This document shows, piece by piece, positions 7,168 to 13,448 of a DNA stretch of 17,678 bases; the stretch's first letter is position 1; each line of letters begins with the position of its first letter. The notes below the pieces were generated by a model, which was not told the origin of the DNA, made no database searches, and saw only the letters and a program-made list of their open reading frames with translations. This DNA is from CAISGS01 sp044346445 (GTDB lineage Bacteria > Pseudomonadota > Alphaproteobacteria > Caulobacterales > Caulobacteraceae). Both the position numbers and the translations under genes were made by a program. The stretch is taken from NCBI GenBank assembly GCA_044346445.1, contig JBIIZD010000060.1, positions 1 to 17,678 of the forward strand, in the 5' to 3' direction.

Positions 7168-7802
7168 GCGCGGCCAGCCGCCAGATGCGCCTGCACAATT
7201 TGCCAGATCGCCGTCTCAACCGTGTCTATCGACTGGGCAGCATCAATAACATAACAGCGTTCCGGCTCTGCCTCGGCAATCGCCAGAAAACTTGACCTTA
7301 GCCGGGCATGAAACGCCTCGCCCTTGGCCTCAAACCGCGCCTCCAGATCGCCGCGCTCCGCAGCCCGGGCTAGACCCGCCGCAACCGGCAGATCAAGCAT
7401 CAAGGTCAGGCCCGGCCGGGCATGGCCCAGACAGGCCTGCTCCAGCGCGGTGATGAAATCTTGCGAAACCCCGCCGCCCGCGCCCTGATAGGCCCGGGTG
7501 GAGTCATGAAATCGGTCGCACAGGACCACGGACCCCTTGGCCAAGGCCGGCTCAATCACCCGCTCCAAATGGTCGCGGCGGGCAGCATACATCAAAAGGG
7601 TTTCGGTCATAGGCGACCAACGCTCGACTGGCCCATTGACCAGCAAGTCACGGATGGATTCACCGCCCGCCGAGCCGCCGGGTTCGCGGGTCACCACGAC
7701 CTTGTGGCCAAGCCCCGTCAGGCGCAGGGCCAATCGTTTGAGCTGGGTGGACTTGCCCGCCCCTTCCCCACCCTCAAAACTGATGAAATGCCGCGTATTC
7801 AC
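7164..7802 (-). CDS. tmk: Thymidylate kinase
   Basis: This enzyme phosphorylates dTMP to dTDP with ATP, an essential step of dTTP synthesis. I prefer the GTG at 7802-7800, which gives 212 residues beginning VNTRHFISFEGGEGAGKSTQ, the usual length and N-terminus. The frame is open back to an ATG at 7886, which would add 28 residues without family character and overlap rlpA by 23 bases. Neither start has a strong Shine-Dalgarno. Motifs are the P-loop EGGEGAGKST (10-19), TREPGG, the DR(F/Y) motif in LCDRFHDSTRAYQG, and the lid region around ERGDLEARFEAKGEAFHARLR. It sits between rlpA and holB and is coupled to holB. In many alphaproteobacteria dacC lies just upstream of tmk; here rlpA is directly upstream. 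Confidence 0.94.
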   Translation of the reverse strand: MNTRHFISFEGGEGAGKSTQLKRLALRLTGLGHKVVVTREPGGSAGGESIRDLLVNGPVERWSPMTETLLMYAARRDHLERVIEPALAKGSVVLCDRFHDSTRAYQGAGGGVSQDFITALEQACLGHARPGLTLMLDLPVAAGLARAAERGDLEARFEAKGEAFHARLRSSFLAIAEAEPERCYVIDAAQSIDTVETAIWQIVQAHLAAGRA

Positions 7803-7863
7803 CTGCGCACATTGGCGCGATTGGCGCTCAATGCAAGCGTTTGGCGCGACAAAATTGCCAGAA

Positions 7864-8961
7864 TCATGGCCGCACCAGCCGCGCATCGGTCAGGCCCAAA
7901 CTCACCGCCTTTTGCTGCACAAGCAGGGCCTGGGCCTCATTGGCCAAGCCATCGACCACGACCCGATAGAGGGTCTGACCGACCCGGTCCACCGCAACCA
8001 GCCGCGCCTGGCCCAAACCAGCCAATTGCTGAACGAGGGTTTCGGCGGAAACCTGACTGGCAAAGGCACCAACCACGACCTGATAAGCGCCCGTCCTTGC
8101 CTGTCCACCGGCCATTTGTTGGGCACCATAGGGCGCAGATTGAGCCGAATAGTCCGGCTCGGCTGGGATTGCCGCCACAGGCAAGGGCGGCAAGGCCGAT
8201 GTCTCAACCGCTGGCGGCGGCGGCGCTGGCGGCGGCGGCGCTGGCGGCGCAATCGGCGTGGCCTGGCTAAGCGGGATAGGCGCCAAGTCTTGCTCAATCA
8301 AGCGGTCTAGGGAAGTCTGCGGCGGCGCCGGCGCATCAGCTTGCTGCCAGGCCGCAGGGGCTTGAGCAGACGTCTGACCCGATGGAGCCAGCAACTTGGC
8401 CGGACCGATATACCGCACCCGAACCTTGGTCACGCCCCGGTCTCTAAATCCAAGCGAAGACGCCGCAGCCCGCGACAGGTCGATAATCCGCTCACCAACA
8501 AACGGCCCGCGATCATTGAGCCGCACGCGCATCGTCTTGCCGTTTTCCAGATTGGTGACCTCGACAATGGACGGCATGGGCAGGGTCTTGTGCGCGCCCG
8601 AATAGGCGTTCATGTCGAACAGCTCGCCATTGGCCGTCAGCCTGTTATGAAACTCGTCGCCATACCAGGAGGCCATGCCAACCTCGTCATAATCGGGCTG
8701 TTCAGCAGGCACGTACCAGACATCGTCAACCTTATAGGGGGTGCCCACCTTGTACCTGCCCAAGGCCTGGTCGCCCGCCGTTGGTCGATCAGGAGCGGTG
8801 GACGGCGCACGTGACGTGGGGTATTTGGCTTTTGGCCAATAGGGCTTGACCGATATGCACCCACTCAGGGCCAAGGCAAGGCCGATTATGACCGAAAAAC
8901 GCAGCAAGGCCGCGCCTGGCCGAACCTGAACACATCGCGCCGCAGCAAGATCAGACCCCAT
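7864..8961 (-). CDS. rlpA: RlpA family septal-ring lipoprotein / lytic transglycosylase with SPOR domain
   Basis: This encodes 365 residues. It is an outer-membrane lipoprotein: an Arg-containing n-region, a hydrophobic segment (about 20-33) and lipobox LSGC with lipidated C35. The double-psi beta-barrel domain (about 95-185) carries MASWYGDEF, TANGE (E113), H124 (GAHKTLP) and NDRGPF (D150), matching the residues needed for cleavage of glycan strands without stem peptides in the Pseudomonas enzyme. A Pro-rich linker with PPAPPPPAPPPPA follows (about 239-251), then a SPOR domain (about 292-365) that targets denuded septal peptidoglycan. The start is fixed by a strong GAGGAGG 5 nt upstream. It leads the minus-strand tmk-holB-tatD run and is divergent from tRNA-Ser. 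The first 20 residues before the hydrophobic segment are rather long for a lipoprotein leader. Confidence 0.94.
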   Translation of the reverse strand: MGSDLAAARCVQVRPGAALLRFSVIIGLALALSGCISVKPYWPKAKYPTSRAPSTAPDRPTAGDQALGRYKVGTPYKVDDVWYVPAEQPDYDEVGMASWYGDEFHNRLTANGELFDMNAYSGAHKTLPMPSIVEVTNLENGKTMRVRLNDRGPFVGERIIDLSRAAASSLGFRDRGVTKVRVRYIGPAKLLAPSGQTSAQAPAAWQQADAPAPPQTSLDRLIEQDLAPIPLSQATPIAPPAPPPPAPPPPAVETSALPPLPVAAIPAEPDYSAQSAPYGAQQMAGGQARTGAYQVVVGAFASQVSAETLVQQLAGLGQARLVAVDRVGQTLYRVVVDGLANEAQALLVQQKAVSLGLTDARLVRP

Positions 8962-8966
8962 GCCAG

Positions 8967-8973
8967 CCTCCTC
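8967..8973 (-). promoter_or_regulatory. Ribosome binding site of rlpA
   Basis: The minus strand reads GAGGAGG five bases before the ATG at 8961. It decides the rlpA start, since the leader peptide is unusually long and a later start could otherwise be argued. Confidence 0.8.
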
Positions 8974-9172
8974 GTTTGCCCTGCAAGCTTAGTCTTTATG
9001 CTGATTCCAGCAACAAGGCCGCATCTTAAACTGAGCCGCCGCCAAGCCCGGCGGCCGCAACCGCGCCCAGCCGCCCGTTTTTCACAATCTGCAAAAATCT
9101 AGCTATGCGACCGCCGCCTGAGAGGCTACAGACAATCCGCCCGCCGCGGATACCCCAATCCGCCCGGGCAAT

Positions 9173-9262
9173 GGACAGATGGCCGAGTGGTTGAAGGCAG
9201 CGGTCTTGAAAACCGCCGTGGGTGGAAGCCCACCGTGGGTTCGAATCCCACTCTGTCCGCCA
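9173..9262 (+). tRNA. tRNA-Ser (anticodon UGA), CCA encoded
   Basis: A 90-nt class II tRNA. The acceptor stem GGACAGA (9173-9179) pairs with TCTGTCC (9252-9258), followed by discriminator G and an encoded CCA (9260-9262). The anticodon arm reads GCGGT-CTTGAAA-ACCGC with anticodon TGA, read as Ser for UCA/UCN. There is a long variable arm (GTGGGTGGAAGCCCAC) and a TTCGAAT T-loop within GTGGG-TTCGAAT-CCCAC. The upstream gap to rlpA (8962-9172) contains a GC-rich inverted repeat (gccgcc at 9035, ggcggc at 9050) but no convincing promoter. Confidence 0.97.
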
Positions 9263-9347
9263 GCTGGCTGCAGATTAAGCACGGATGTTTTGGGCGCGAA
9301 CCTAAGGCCGGGATTGATTGGGAGCGCAGATATGCGATTGTGCCCGT

Positions 9348-9629
9348 ATGAATGACCATCACAAACGCATTAACGAAAGGCTCTTACAGGCCATTACCGG
9401 GTGTCAGGCCGGTAAACTGCGGCTGGAAGATTTGGAAAATACGATCGCCTATCAATTGGCGGCGGTTGACGCCAGTTACCCGATCCACCTGAAACAACAG
9501 CTGGATGGTTTCGTGGTTTCCGTTTTTAACAAGCAAACTGAATTTTTAGATGAACCGAACGAAGACGAAATGGTAGAATTGCTTTTTGAAGACATGAAGA
9601 CGGCTATTAGACGATCTTGTCAGATGTAA
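9348..9629 (+). CDS. Small acidic hypothetical protein
   Basis: This encodes 93 residues starting MNDHHKRINE at ATG 9348, with no clear Shine-Dalgarno. A TTG at 9318 would add ten residues. The sequence appears helical, with acidic clusters near the C-terminus (FLDEPNEDEMVELLFEDMK) and no signal peptide or membrane segment. Composition is more AT-rich than the housekeeping genes around it. I do not recognise the family. It lies 85 nt downstream of a tRNA, a common landing place for foreign DNA, and has the size and charge of an orphan immunity or antitoxin-like protein, but nothing beyond that supports a function. It is followed by the duplicated DUF779 scar. Confidence 0.6.
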   Translation: MNDHHKRINERLLQAITGCQAGKLRLEDLENTIAYQLAAVDASYPIHLKQQLDGFVVSVFNKQTEFLDEPNEDEMVELLFEDMKTAIRRSCQM

Positions 9630-9660
9630 TTTTTCTTAGGTGCGGAGGGTGTGACATGCC

Positions 9661-9778
9661 CCCTCCCCCTAAACCCGGCAAACGACTGAGCGTGTCAGGA
9701 ACCGTTTCTCGCGGCCATTATCGAGTGAGACCATGCCGCCGCGGCCGCGGACGACGTCTATGAGCAGCTTGGTGCCCT
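9661..9778. repeat. Direct repeat, left copy (3' end of a DUF779 gene)
   Basis: This 118-bp stretch matches 13054-13171 in the same orientation. The first 60 bases are identical and the next 58 differ at five positions (9731, 9748, 9764, 9768, 9771). Similarity fades after about 9778. The two copies bound 3.3 kb that contains the PAP2-family gene and the TonB-dependent receptor gene. Confidence 0.9.
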
Positions 9779-9785
9779 TGAGGCC
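9669..9785 (-). pseudogene. DUF779 gene fragment (C-terminal third only)
   Basis: On the minus strand this encodes LLIDVVRGRGGMVSLDNGRE followed by KRFLTRSVVCRV and stop (9671-9669). This is the same C-terminus as the intact DUF779 gene at 13062-13394, apart from changes such as Pro to Arg in VVPGRG and Phe to Val. The N-terminal two thirds, with the Cys-rich motif, are gone, and the bases beyond 9785 are unrelated. It is therefore a scar from a second, slightly diverged DUF779 copy, not an expressed gene. Confidence 0.85.
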
Positions 9786-9837
9786 CGTAATCGGTTAATC
9801 TAAGCCGCGCATTGTGGCGAGGACACCGCGGGCATCA

Positions 9838-10593
9838 TCACCTATGGCAGGCAGCAGTCACCTTGACGGCTGCAAGTTCACTGCACACGGGACCTATCGC
9901 AGCAATAAAGGCTTGCTGCTTTTCAAGCGCTTGAACGACTGCTGCTGCCACGCGTCGGCTTCCGGCAATATCCGAAGGATAATGAACTCCGCCGACGACG
10001 CGGCGCCACGCGATACGCTCTGCCACTTCAGCGGCGGCAGCGGCTTTCTCAGGCACAAGTCGGGCAATGACCGCCGCCCAAACGGCGCTGGAACTCGCAC
10101 GAGCGCTGGGGTAGCTCGCGTTTCCATGCCCAATGAGATCGAGCGATGGTTGGATGCGAGCATCATAAAGTGAGGGTCGCACTCTGAACCCCTGGGCGGT
10201 ATTGGCTGCGCGGTTTATGCTACGCATATCGTCGTGCAGCGCCTGCATCAACGCAAATGTATGGGGCAGTTTATCGGCCCCGACCCCGAGCAGCTGTGCT
10301 GTCCATTGCGGCATCATGGTCACCGAATCGGCCTGGGCATCGGCAGCATCAGCCGGCGAGCGCCGGCGTTGAACCGCAAGCATCGTTTCGATGTCGGCGG
10401 CCTCGGCCAGACTTCCGGGCTGCGGCCATGGCGGCAGAACCGACTGCAATGCGATGTCACCGGGCGCGATGAAGGTTGCAATGGTTTCAGCGCTGGCTGT
10501 GGGCTTCGCACTGCTGCTCTGCGCCATAGCAGGTTCTGACATCGCGATTGCGGCACCGGCTAAAGAAATGCCAAAAAGGAGGGACTTTATCAA
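9838..10593 (-). CDS. Secreted PAP2-family (class A acid phosphatase-like) protein with altered catalytic motifs
   Basis: This encodes 251 residues with a Sec signal peptide (cleavage after AMA, about residue 24), so it is periplasmic. The start is TTG at 10593, overlapping the TGA stop of the upstream receptor gene; the signal peptide supports this start. The PAP2 motif set is partly kept. Motif 3 has R198, H204 and D208 (RRVVGGVHYPSD), the expected phosphohistidine site. In motif 1 the RP (139-140) is present but the Lys seven residues before is Thr132. In motif 2 the canonical PSGH reads PSAR (162-165). Family members release phosphate from organic monoesters. With Lys and motif-2 His missing, this copy may have changed substrate or lost activity. 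It is coupled to the TonB-dependent receptor and probably shares its Zur-type control. Confidence 0.85.
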   Translation of the reverse strand: MIKSLLFGISLAGAAIAMSEPAMAQSSSAKPTASAETIATFIAPGDIALQSVLPPWPQPGSLAEAADIETMLAVQRRRSPADAADAQADSVTMMPQWTAQLLGVGADKLPHTFALMQALHDDMRSINRAANTAQGFRVRPSLYDARIQPSLDLIGHGNASYPSARASSSAVWAAVIARLVPEKAAAAAEVAERIAWRRVVGGVHYPSDIAGSRRVAAAVVQALEKQQAFIAAIGPVCSELAAVKVTAACHR

Positions 10594-12677
10594 AAGGTCA
10601 CCAGCGCACTTGCGCGCAGCGTACGAGGCTGCCCCGGATAGAAGTTGTTATTGGTATTACCGTTCTCGAAATAGCGCTCATTAGTAACGTTCAGCAAATT
10701 TACTTGGATCAACAACCTGTCAACCGGGCGCCAGAAAATGGCGGCGTCGCCGCGCGCAAAACTAGCAAGTTGAAAGCTGTTGGCAGGATCGATGAAGCGT
10801 TCTCCAACAAAGGTTGCACCAAGTCCAATGCTCAGGCGCGGCGTGATATCGCCACGCGCCCAAAAGCTGCCGCTATGGTCGGGCACCTGGTTTAGCTGCC
10901 GCCCATCGAGTGTGCGGTCGACCGTCACCTTGGCATCGGTGTATGTATAGGCCGCCTCCAACGTCAACCCCTTAACCGGTTGAATAGCTAGATCGATTTC
11001 GATGCCCTGGCTGCGCTGTTCACCGGACTGACGGTCCGATTGCGATGGTGCCGGTTCAGCAACGCGCACATTCGTCTTGGTGGTCTGAAAGGCGCTTGTC
11101 GAGGCCCGCAGCAAGCGGTCGGCCGACTCCCATTTTGCCCCGACCTCAAACTGCTCACCGCGCGACGGCAATGCAATTGCACGATCAACCAGCCGCCGTG
11201 TGCTGGTTTCGGGATTAAAGCTCTGGCCCCAATTGGCGAACAGTGCAAACCCATTTCCCGGCAAGATGGTCAGCCCGAGGCGCGGCGTGACGGCTATTGC
11301 CTCGGTCTGGCCAGTTATGCCGGTGATGTTGTCGGTGAAGCGTCCGCGGCTACGCTCGACGCGCACCCCGGCAGCCGTGCGCAGCCATGGCATCCAAGCG
11401 GATTCCAACTGTGCCAACGCTCCCAATCCGTCGTTCCGTGCGCCGCTATCGACAATGCGCGCCGTTGTCGGGCTGTAAATCGCCCCCCCTTTTGGTGCAA
11501 AGATATTGATGGGGGCGTTGACCACAGAGCGATTGATCCGCGACACGCCGGTGTCCTGGCTCCAGTCGATAGACAACAGCACTGTGTGAGCAACGGCGCC
11601 GCGACTTGCCTTGATTACAAGATCAGCCTGTGCGGTTGCATCGTCCTGGCGGTCGATTGTGATTTGGTTGCGCCGGTTGAGAATACCGGTTGTTGTGAGC
11701 AGCGGCACGCCGGCACCGCCACCGACCGGAAAGAAATAGGCACCATCCGACTCGCCGCGACCCCAACCACCGCCGACTCGCAGCAAGACGTCATTGCTGA
11801 ATTCGTGCGTCATCCGTGCAGTGATCGTCCGCGTGCGGTTATCGAACCGGTCAGCCCGGTCGCCCAAGAATCGTTCGGGTGGCAGCCCGGCAGTCAGGCC
11901 GAGCAAACCGGGCGCTGATGGCATGCCGCGATCAAAGACGCCGGTTCGGTCGAGCCATTCGCCTTCCACGATAATCCGGGTACGCTCGCTGGGCTGGAAC
12001 GCAACGGCCGGCGCGATAAGGCGGGTTTCGTTGGCGACATTGTCACGAAAGCTCTCGCCATTTTCCCAGACGCTGTTGATACGCGCAGAAATCCCAGGGC
12101 CAAGATTGAAGTTGACATCGGCAGTGCCACGGATCAGGCCATAGTCATCTGCCATAAGTCCCACGGTCGCAAAATCACGGTCGAGCGGTTGCTTTGTGAC
12201 GATATTGACCGCACCGCCGGGTTCAAGCCGACCATAAAGCATCGATGAGGGGCCCTTCAGCACCTCAATGCGCTCGATGCTCTGCACTTCGCTGACCGGC
12301 CAGGCGACACCTTGGCGATAGCCGTTGCGCAAATTGGTCTGGGCAACAAAACCGCGCAAGCGGAACCGATTATTGAAGCCGCCTATGCCACTGACCGGGT
12401 TGGTTCCGGAAACTGTCCGCAGGGCGTCTGTCAAGTTTACTAGGCCACGGTCGGCAAGCAGCGCCGCGCCGACTGTGTCGACGCTGAAAGGCGTCTCCAA
12501 TGCTGGCGTACCCGTGCGGGTTGCTGCCGTCGTCCACGGTGAATAGCGGTCGATGGGCGCCGTCACCACGATCGTTTCATCGGTCGGCGCATCGGCAGCC
12601 ATAGCGGGTGAGGCACAAGCCACAATTGCCATGGTAACGGCCCAAGCGTTCGAGCCGAAAAACAGTGACGTTTTCAT
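10590..12677 (-). CDS. TonB-dependent siderophore/metallophore-type outer-membrane receptor
   Basis: This encodes 695 residues: a signal peptide (MKTSLFF...SPAMA, about 27), a TonB-box-like segment (ETIVVTA), a plug domain (about 50-165) with ETPFSVDTV, LRGFVAQTN, VEVLKGPSSMLYG-type motif (here RIEVLKGPSSMLYGRLEPGG) and VNIVTKQP, then a beta-barrel ending in the expected aromatic residue (RASALVTF). It resembles the FhuA/FpvA siderophore-receptor branch, but lacks an extended N-terminal signalling domain, so it is not itself a surface-signalling transducer. It imports a metal chelate using TonB-ExbBD energy. The promoter holds a Zur-like box (12723-12739), so the cargo may be zinc-related rather than ferric. 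The start ATG has AGGA about 7 nt upstream. Its stop overlaps the start of the PAP2-family gene. The exact ligand is unknown. Confidence 0.93.
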   Translation of the reverse strand: MKTSLFFGSNAWAVTMAIVACASPAMAADAPTDETIVVTAPIDRYSPWTTAATRTGTPALETPFSVDTVGAALLADRGLVNLTDALRTVSGTNPVSGIGGFNNRFRLRGFVAQTNLRNGYRQGVAWPVSEVQSIERIEVLKGPSSMLYGRLEPGGAVNIVTKQPLDRDFATVGLMADDYGLIRGTADVNFNLGPGISARINSVWENGESFRDNVANETRLIAPAVAFQPSERTRIIVEGEWLDRTGVFDRGMPSAPGLLGLTAGLPPERFLGDRADRFDNRTRTITARMTHEFSNDVLLRVGGGWGRGESDGAYFFPVGGGAGVPLLTTTGILNRRNQITIDRQDDATAQADLVIKASRGAVAHTVLLSIDWSQDTGVSRINRSVVNAPINIFAPKGGAIYSPTTARIVDSGARNDGLGALAQLESAWMPWLRTAAGVRVERSRGRFTDNITGITGQTEAIAVTPRLGLTILPGNGFALFANWGQSFNPETSTRRLVDRAIALPSRGEQFEVGAKWESADRLLRASTSAFQTTKTNVRVAEPAPSQSDRQSGEQRSQGIEIDLAIQPVKGLTLEAAYTYTDAKVTVDRTLDGRQLNQVPDHSGSFWARGDITPRLSIGLGATFVGERFIDPANSFQLASFARGDAAIFWRPVDRLLIQVNLLNVTNERYFENGNTNNNFYPGQPRTLRASALVTF

Positions 12678-12716
12678 AGTTTATCCTGAATTACACGGAT
12701 TGGTCGATCACAAAGT

Positions 12717-12744
12717 CATATAATGTTATAACATAACATGTCAA
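12717..12744 (-). promoter_or_regulatory. Promoter of the TonB-dependent receptor operon
   Basis: On the minus strand a perfect -35 TTGACA (12744-12739) is followed after 16 bases by TATATG (12722-12717), a fair -10. The ATG lies 39 nt further downstream. The whole spacer is occupied by the palindrome described separately. Confidence 0.65.
12723..12739. promoter_or_regulatory. Zur-type operator (zinc-uptake repressor box)
   Basis: The 17-bp sequence ATGTTAT-AAC-ATAACAT has perfect 7-bp inverted arms. It has the 7-3-7 architecture of the Zur consensus as I recall it (core ATGTTAT-ANT-ATAACAT), differing at one spacer base. It does not resemble the Fur 19-mer, the Irr element or the RirA box. 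It fills the gap between the -35 and -10 elements, the position of a classical repressor. Predicted effect: repression in zinc-replete cells. Confidence 0.75.
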
Positions 12745-13053
12745 ATTTTTTGTGCCCTATCGCCTATCGTCATTCAATAAACCGAGTGTCCGAATAAAAT
12801 GGGAGGTGTTTGGCGTCATCGCAGTGCCTGCAGCAAGGCGCGGGATAACTGTTGTTGCGAAAATCGGCGCTTTCGCAACGTCCGCTCCTGCCTTGCGGTT
12901 GTTACATTGCCGAGAAACCAAAATCTAAGTGGAGTAGAAAACCGCAGAGACGTGAAAAACCGCTTTCTTACTCAGAACGCTCTGTCTGGTCACAAACTCG
13001 ATCGGCCAAGGCCATCGTGCGGAAGTGCTAATGCGGTTTGACTATTCATACCA
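12745..13053. other. Gene-free interval between the receptor promoter and the right DUF779 copy
   Basis: I see no convincing gene on either strand in these 309 bases. The one plus-strand open frame (12799-13041) has a Cys/Arg-rich composition unlike a protein and no ribosome site. The interval has a 9-bp perfect inverted repeat (12854-12879) and a more even base composition than its neighbours. It may be decayed sequence carried in with the receptor cassette. Confidence 0.5.
12854..12879. repeat. Perfect 9-bp inverted repeat
   Basis: GTTGCGAAA, an 8-base loop ATCGGCGC, then TTTCGCAAC. It has no T-run on either side and no adjacent gene end, so it does not look like an intrinsic terminator. 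It could be a regulator site or a mobile-element end remnant. I cannot assign it. Confidence 0.45.
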
Positions 13054-13171
13054 CCCTCCCCCTAAACCCGGCAAACGACTGAGCGTGTCAGGAACCGTTT
13101 CTCGCGGCCATTATCGAGTGAGAACATGCCGCCGCGGCCGGGGACGACGTCTATGATCAGGTTAGTGCCCT
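13054..13171. repeat. Direct repeat, right copy (inside the intact DUF779 gene)
   Basis: Partner of 9661-9778. This copy covers the last 36 codons of the intact DUF779 gene, its stop, and eight bases past the stop. It is the parental copy in the sense that the gene is whole here. Confidence 0.9.
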
Positions 13172-13394
13172 CCCAGGCCTTGGCCTGGGTGCCGGAGATG
13201 TAAAAGGGCGCGCCGCCGATTTCGCCTAGCTTGACATCGTGGTCGCCGAGCATGAATTCGCCGGCCGGATAGCACATGGGCGAAGAGCCGTCGCAGCAGC
13301 CGCCGGATTGGTGAAACATGACCGGGCCATGATCGGCTATAATCTGACGCAGAAGTTCAATCGCAGCGTCGGTGGCCGTTACACGCTCACTCAA
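13062..13394 (-). CDS. DUF779 domain protein associated with acetaldehyde dehydrogenase
   Basis: A 110-residue soluble protein of the DUF779 family, whose genes are regularly found beside ExaC/AcoD-type aldehyde dehydrogenases; the biochemical role is not known to me. The conserved patch HQSGGCCDGSSPMCYPAGEF (28-47) carries three cysteines and one histidine that could bind metal. The C-terminal part contains IDVVPGRGGMFSLDNG. The start is a TTG at 13394, supported by GGGAGG (13405-13400) five bases upstream. It follows the dehydrogenase gene by 54 nt, which hold a terminator-like hairpin. Its last third is duplicated at 9661-9778. Confidence 0.93.
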   Translation of the reverse strand: MSERVTATDAAIELLRQIIADHGPVMFHQSGGCCDGSSPMCYPAGEFMLGDHDVKLGEIGGAPFYISGTQAKAWEGTNLIIDVVPGRGGMFSLDNGREKRFLTRSVVCRV

Positions 13395-13410
13395 TCCAAC
13401 CTCCCAAGGT

Positions 13411-13438
13411 AAAAGGGCGGCCCGTCGCCAGACCGCCC
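13411..13438 (-). terminator. Intrinsic-terminator-like hairpin between the aldehyde dehydrogenase and DUF779 genes
   Basis: Read on the minus strand, GGGCGGTC, a short GC-rich loop, then GGCCGCCC followed by TTTT. The stem has six Watson-Crick pairs extended by a G-T and a C-G pair. It begins 10 nt after the dehydrogenase stop and ends just before the DUF779 Shine-Dalgarno. The T-run is short, so partial read-through is likely. Confidence 0.55.
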
Positions 13439-13448
13439 GCTCAACGGA

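Noticed and set aside
7803..7886. N-terminal extension of thymidylate kinase to the ATG at 7886
   Set aside because: It overlaps rlpA by 23 bases, adds residues without family character and makes the enzyme longer than usual; the GTG at 7802 is preferred, though its ribosome site is weak too.
9173..9262. tRNA-Ser as an attachment site with a second 3'-end copy
   Set aside because: I looked for a repeat of the tRNA 3' end in the rest of the window and found none, and there is no integrase gene.
9126..9362. Minus-strand open frame across the tRNA, reading DRVGFEPTVGFHPRRFSRPL
   Set aside because: This is the well-known spurious protein produced by translating the antisense of a tRNA-Ser gene; the tRNA is certain.
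11040..11918. A 292-codon plus-strand open frame
   Set aside because: Antisense to the beta-barrel of the TonB-dependent receptor; no protein-like motif.
12723..12739. Fur, Irr or RirA box in the receptor promoter
   Set aside because: The palindrome lacks the GATAAT hexamers of Fur, the TTAGAA-N-TTCTAA form of Irr, and the TGA-N9-TCA form of RirA; the 7-3-7 Zur pattern fits far better.
12799..13041. An 80-codon plus-strand open frame in the receptor-DUF779 gap
   Set aside because: Cys/Arg-rich, no ribosome site, no recognisable domain, and it covers an inverted repeat; treated as non-coding.
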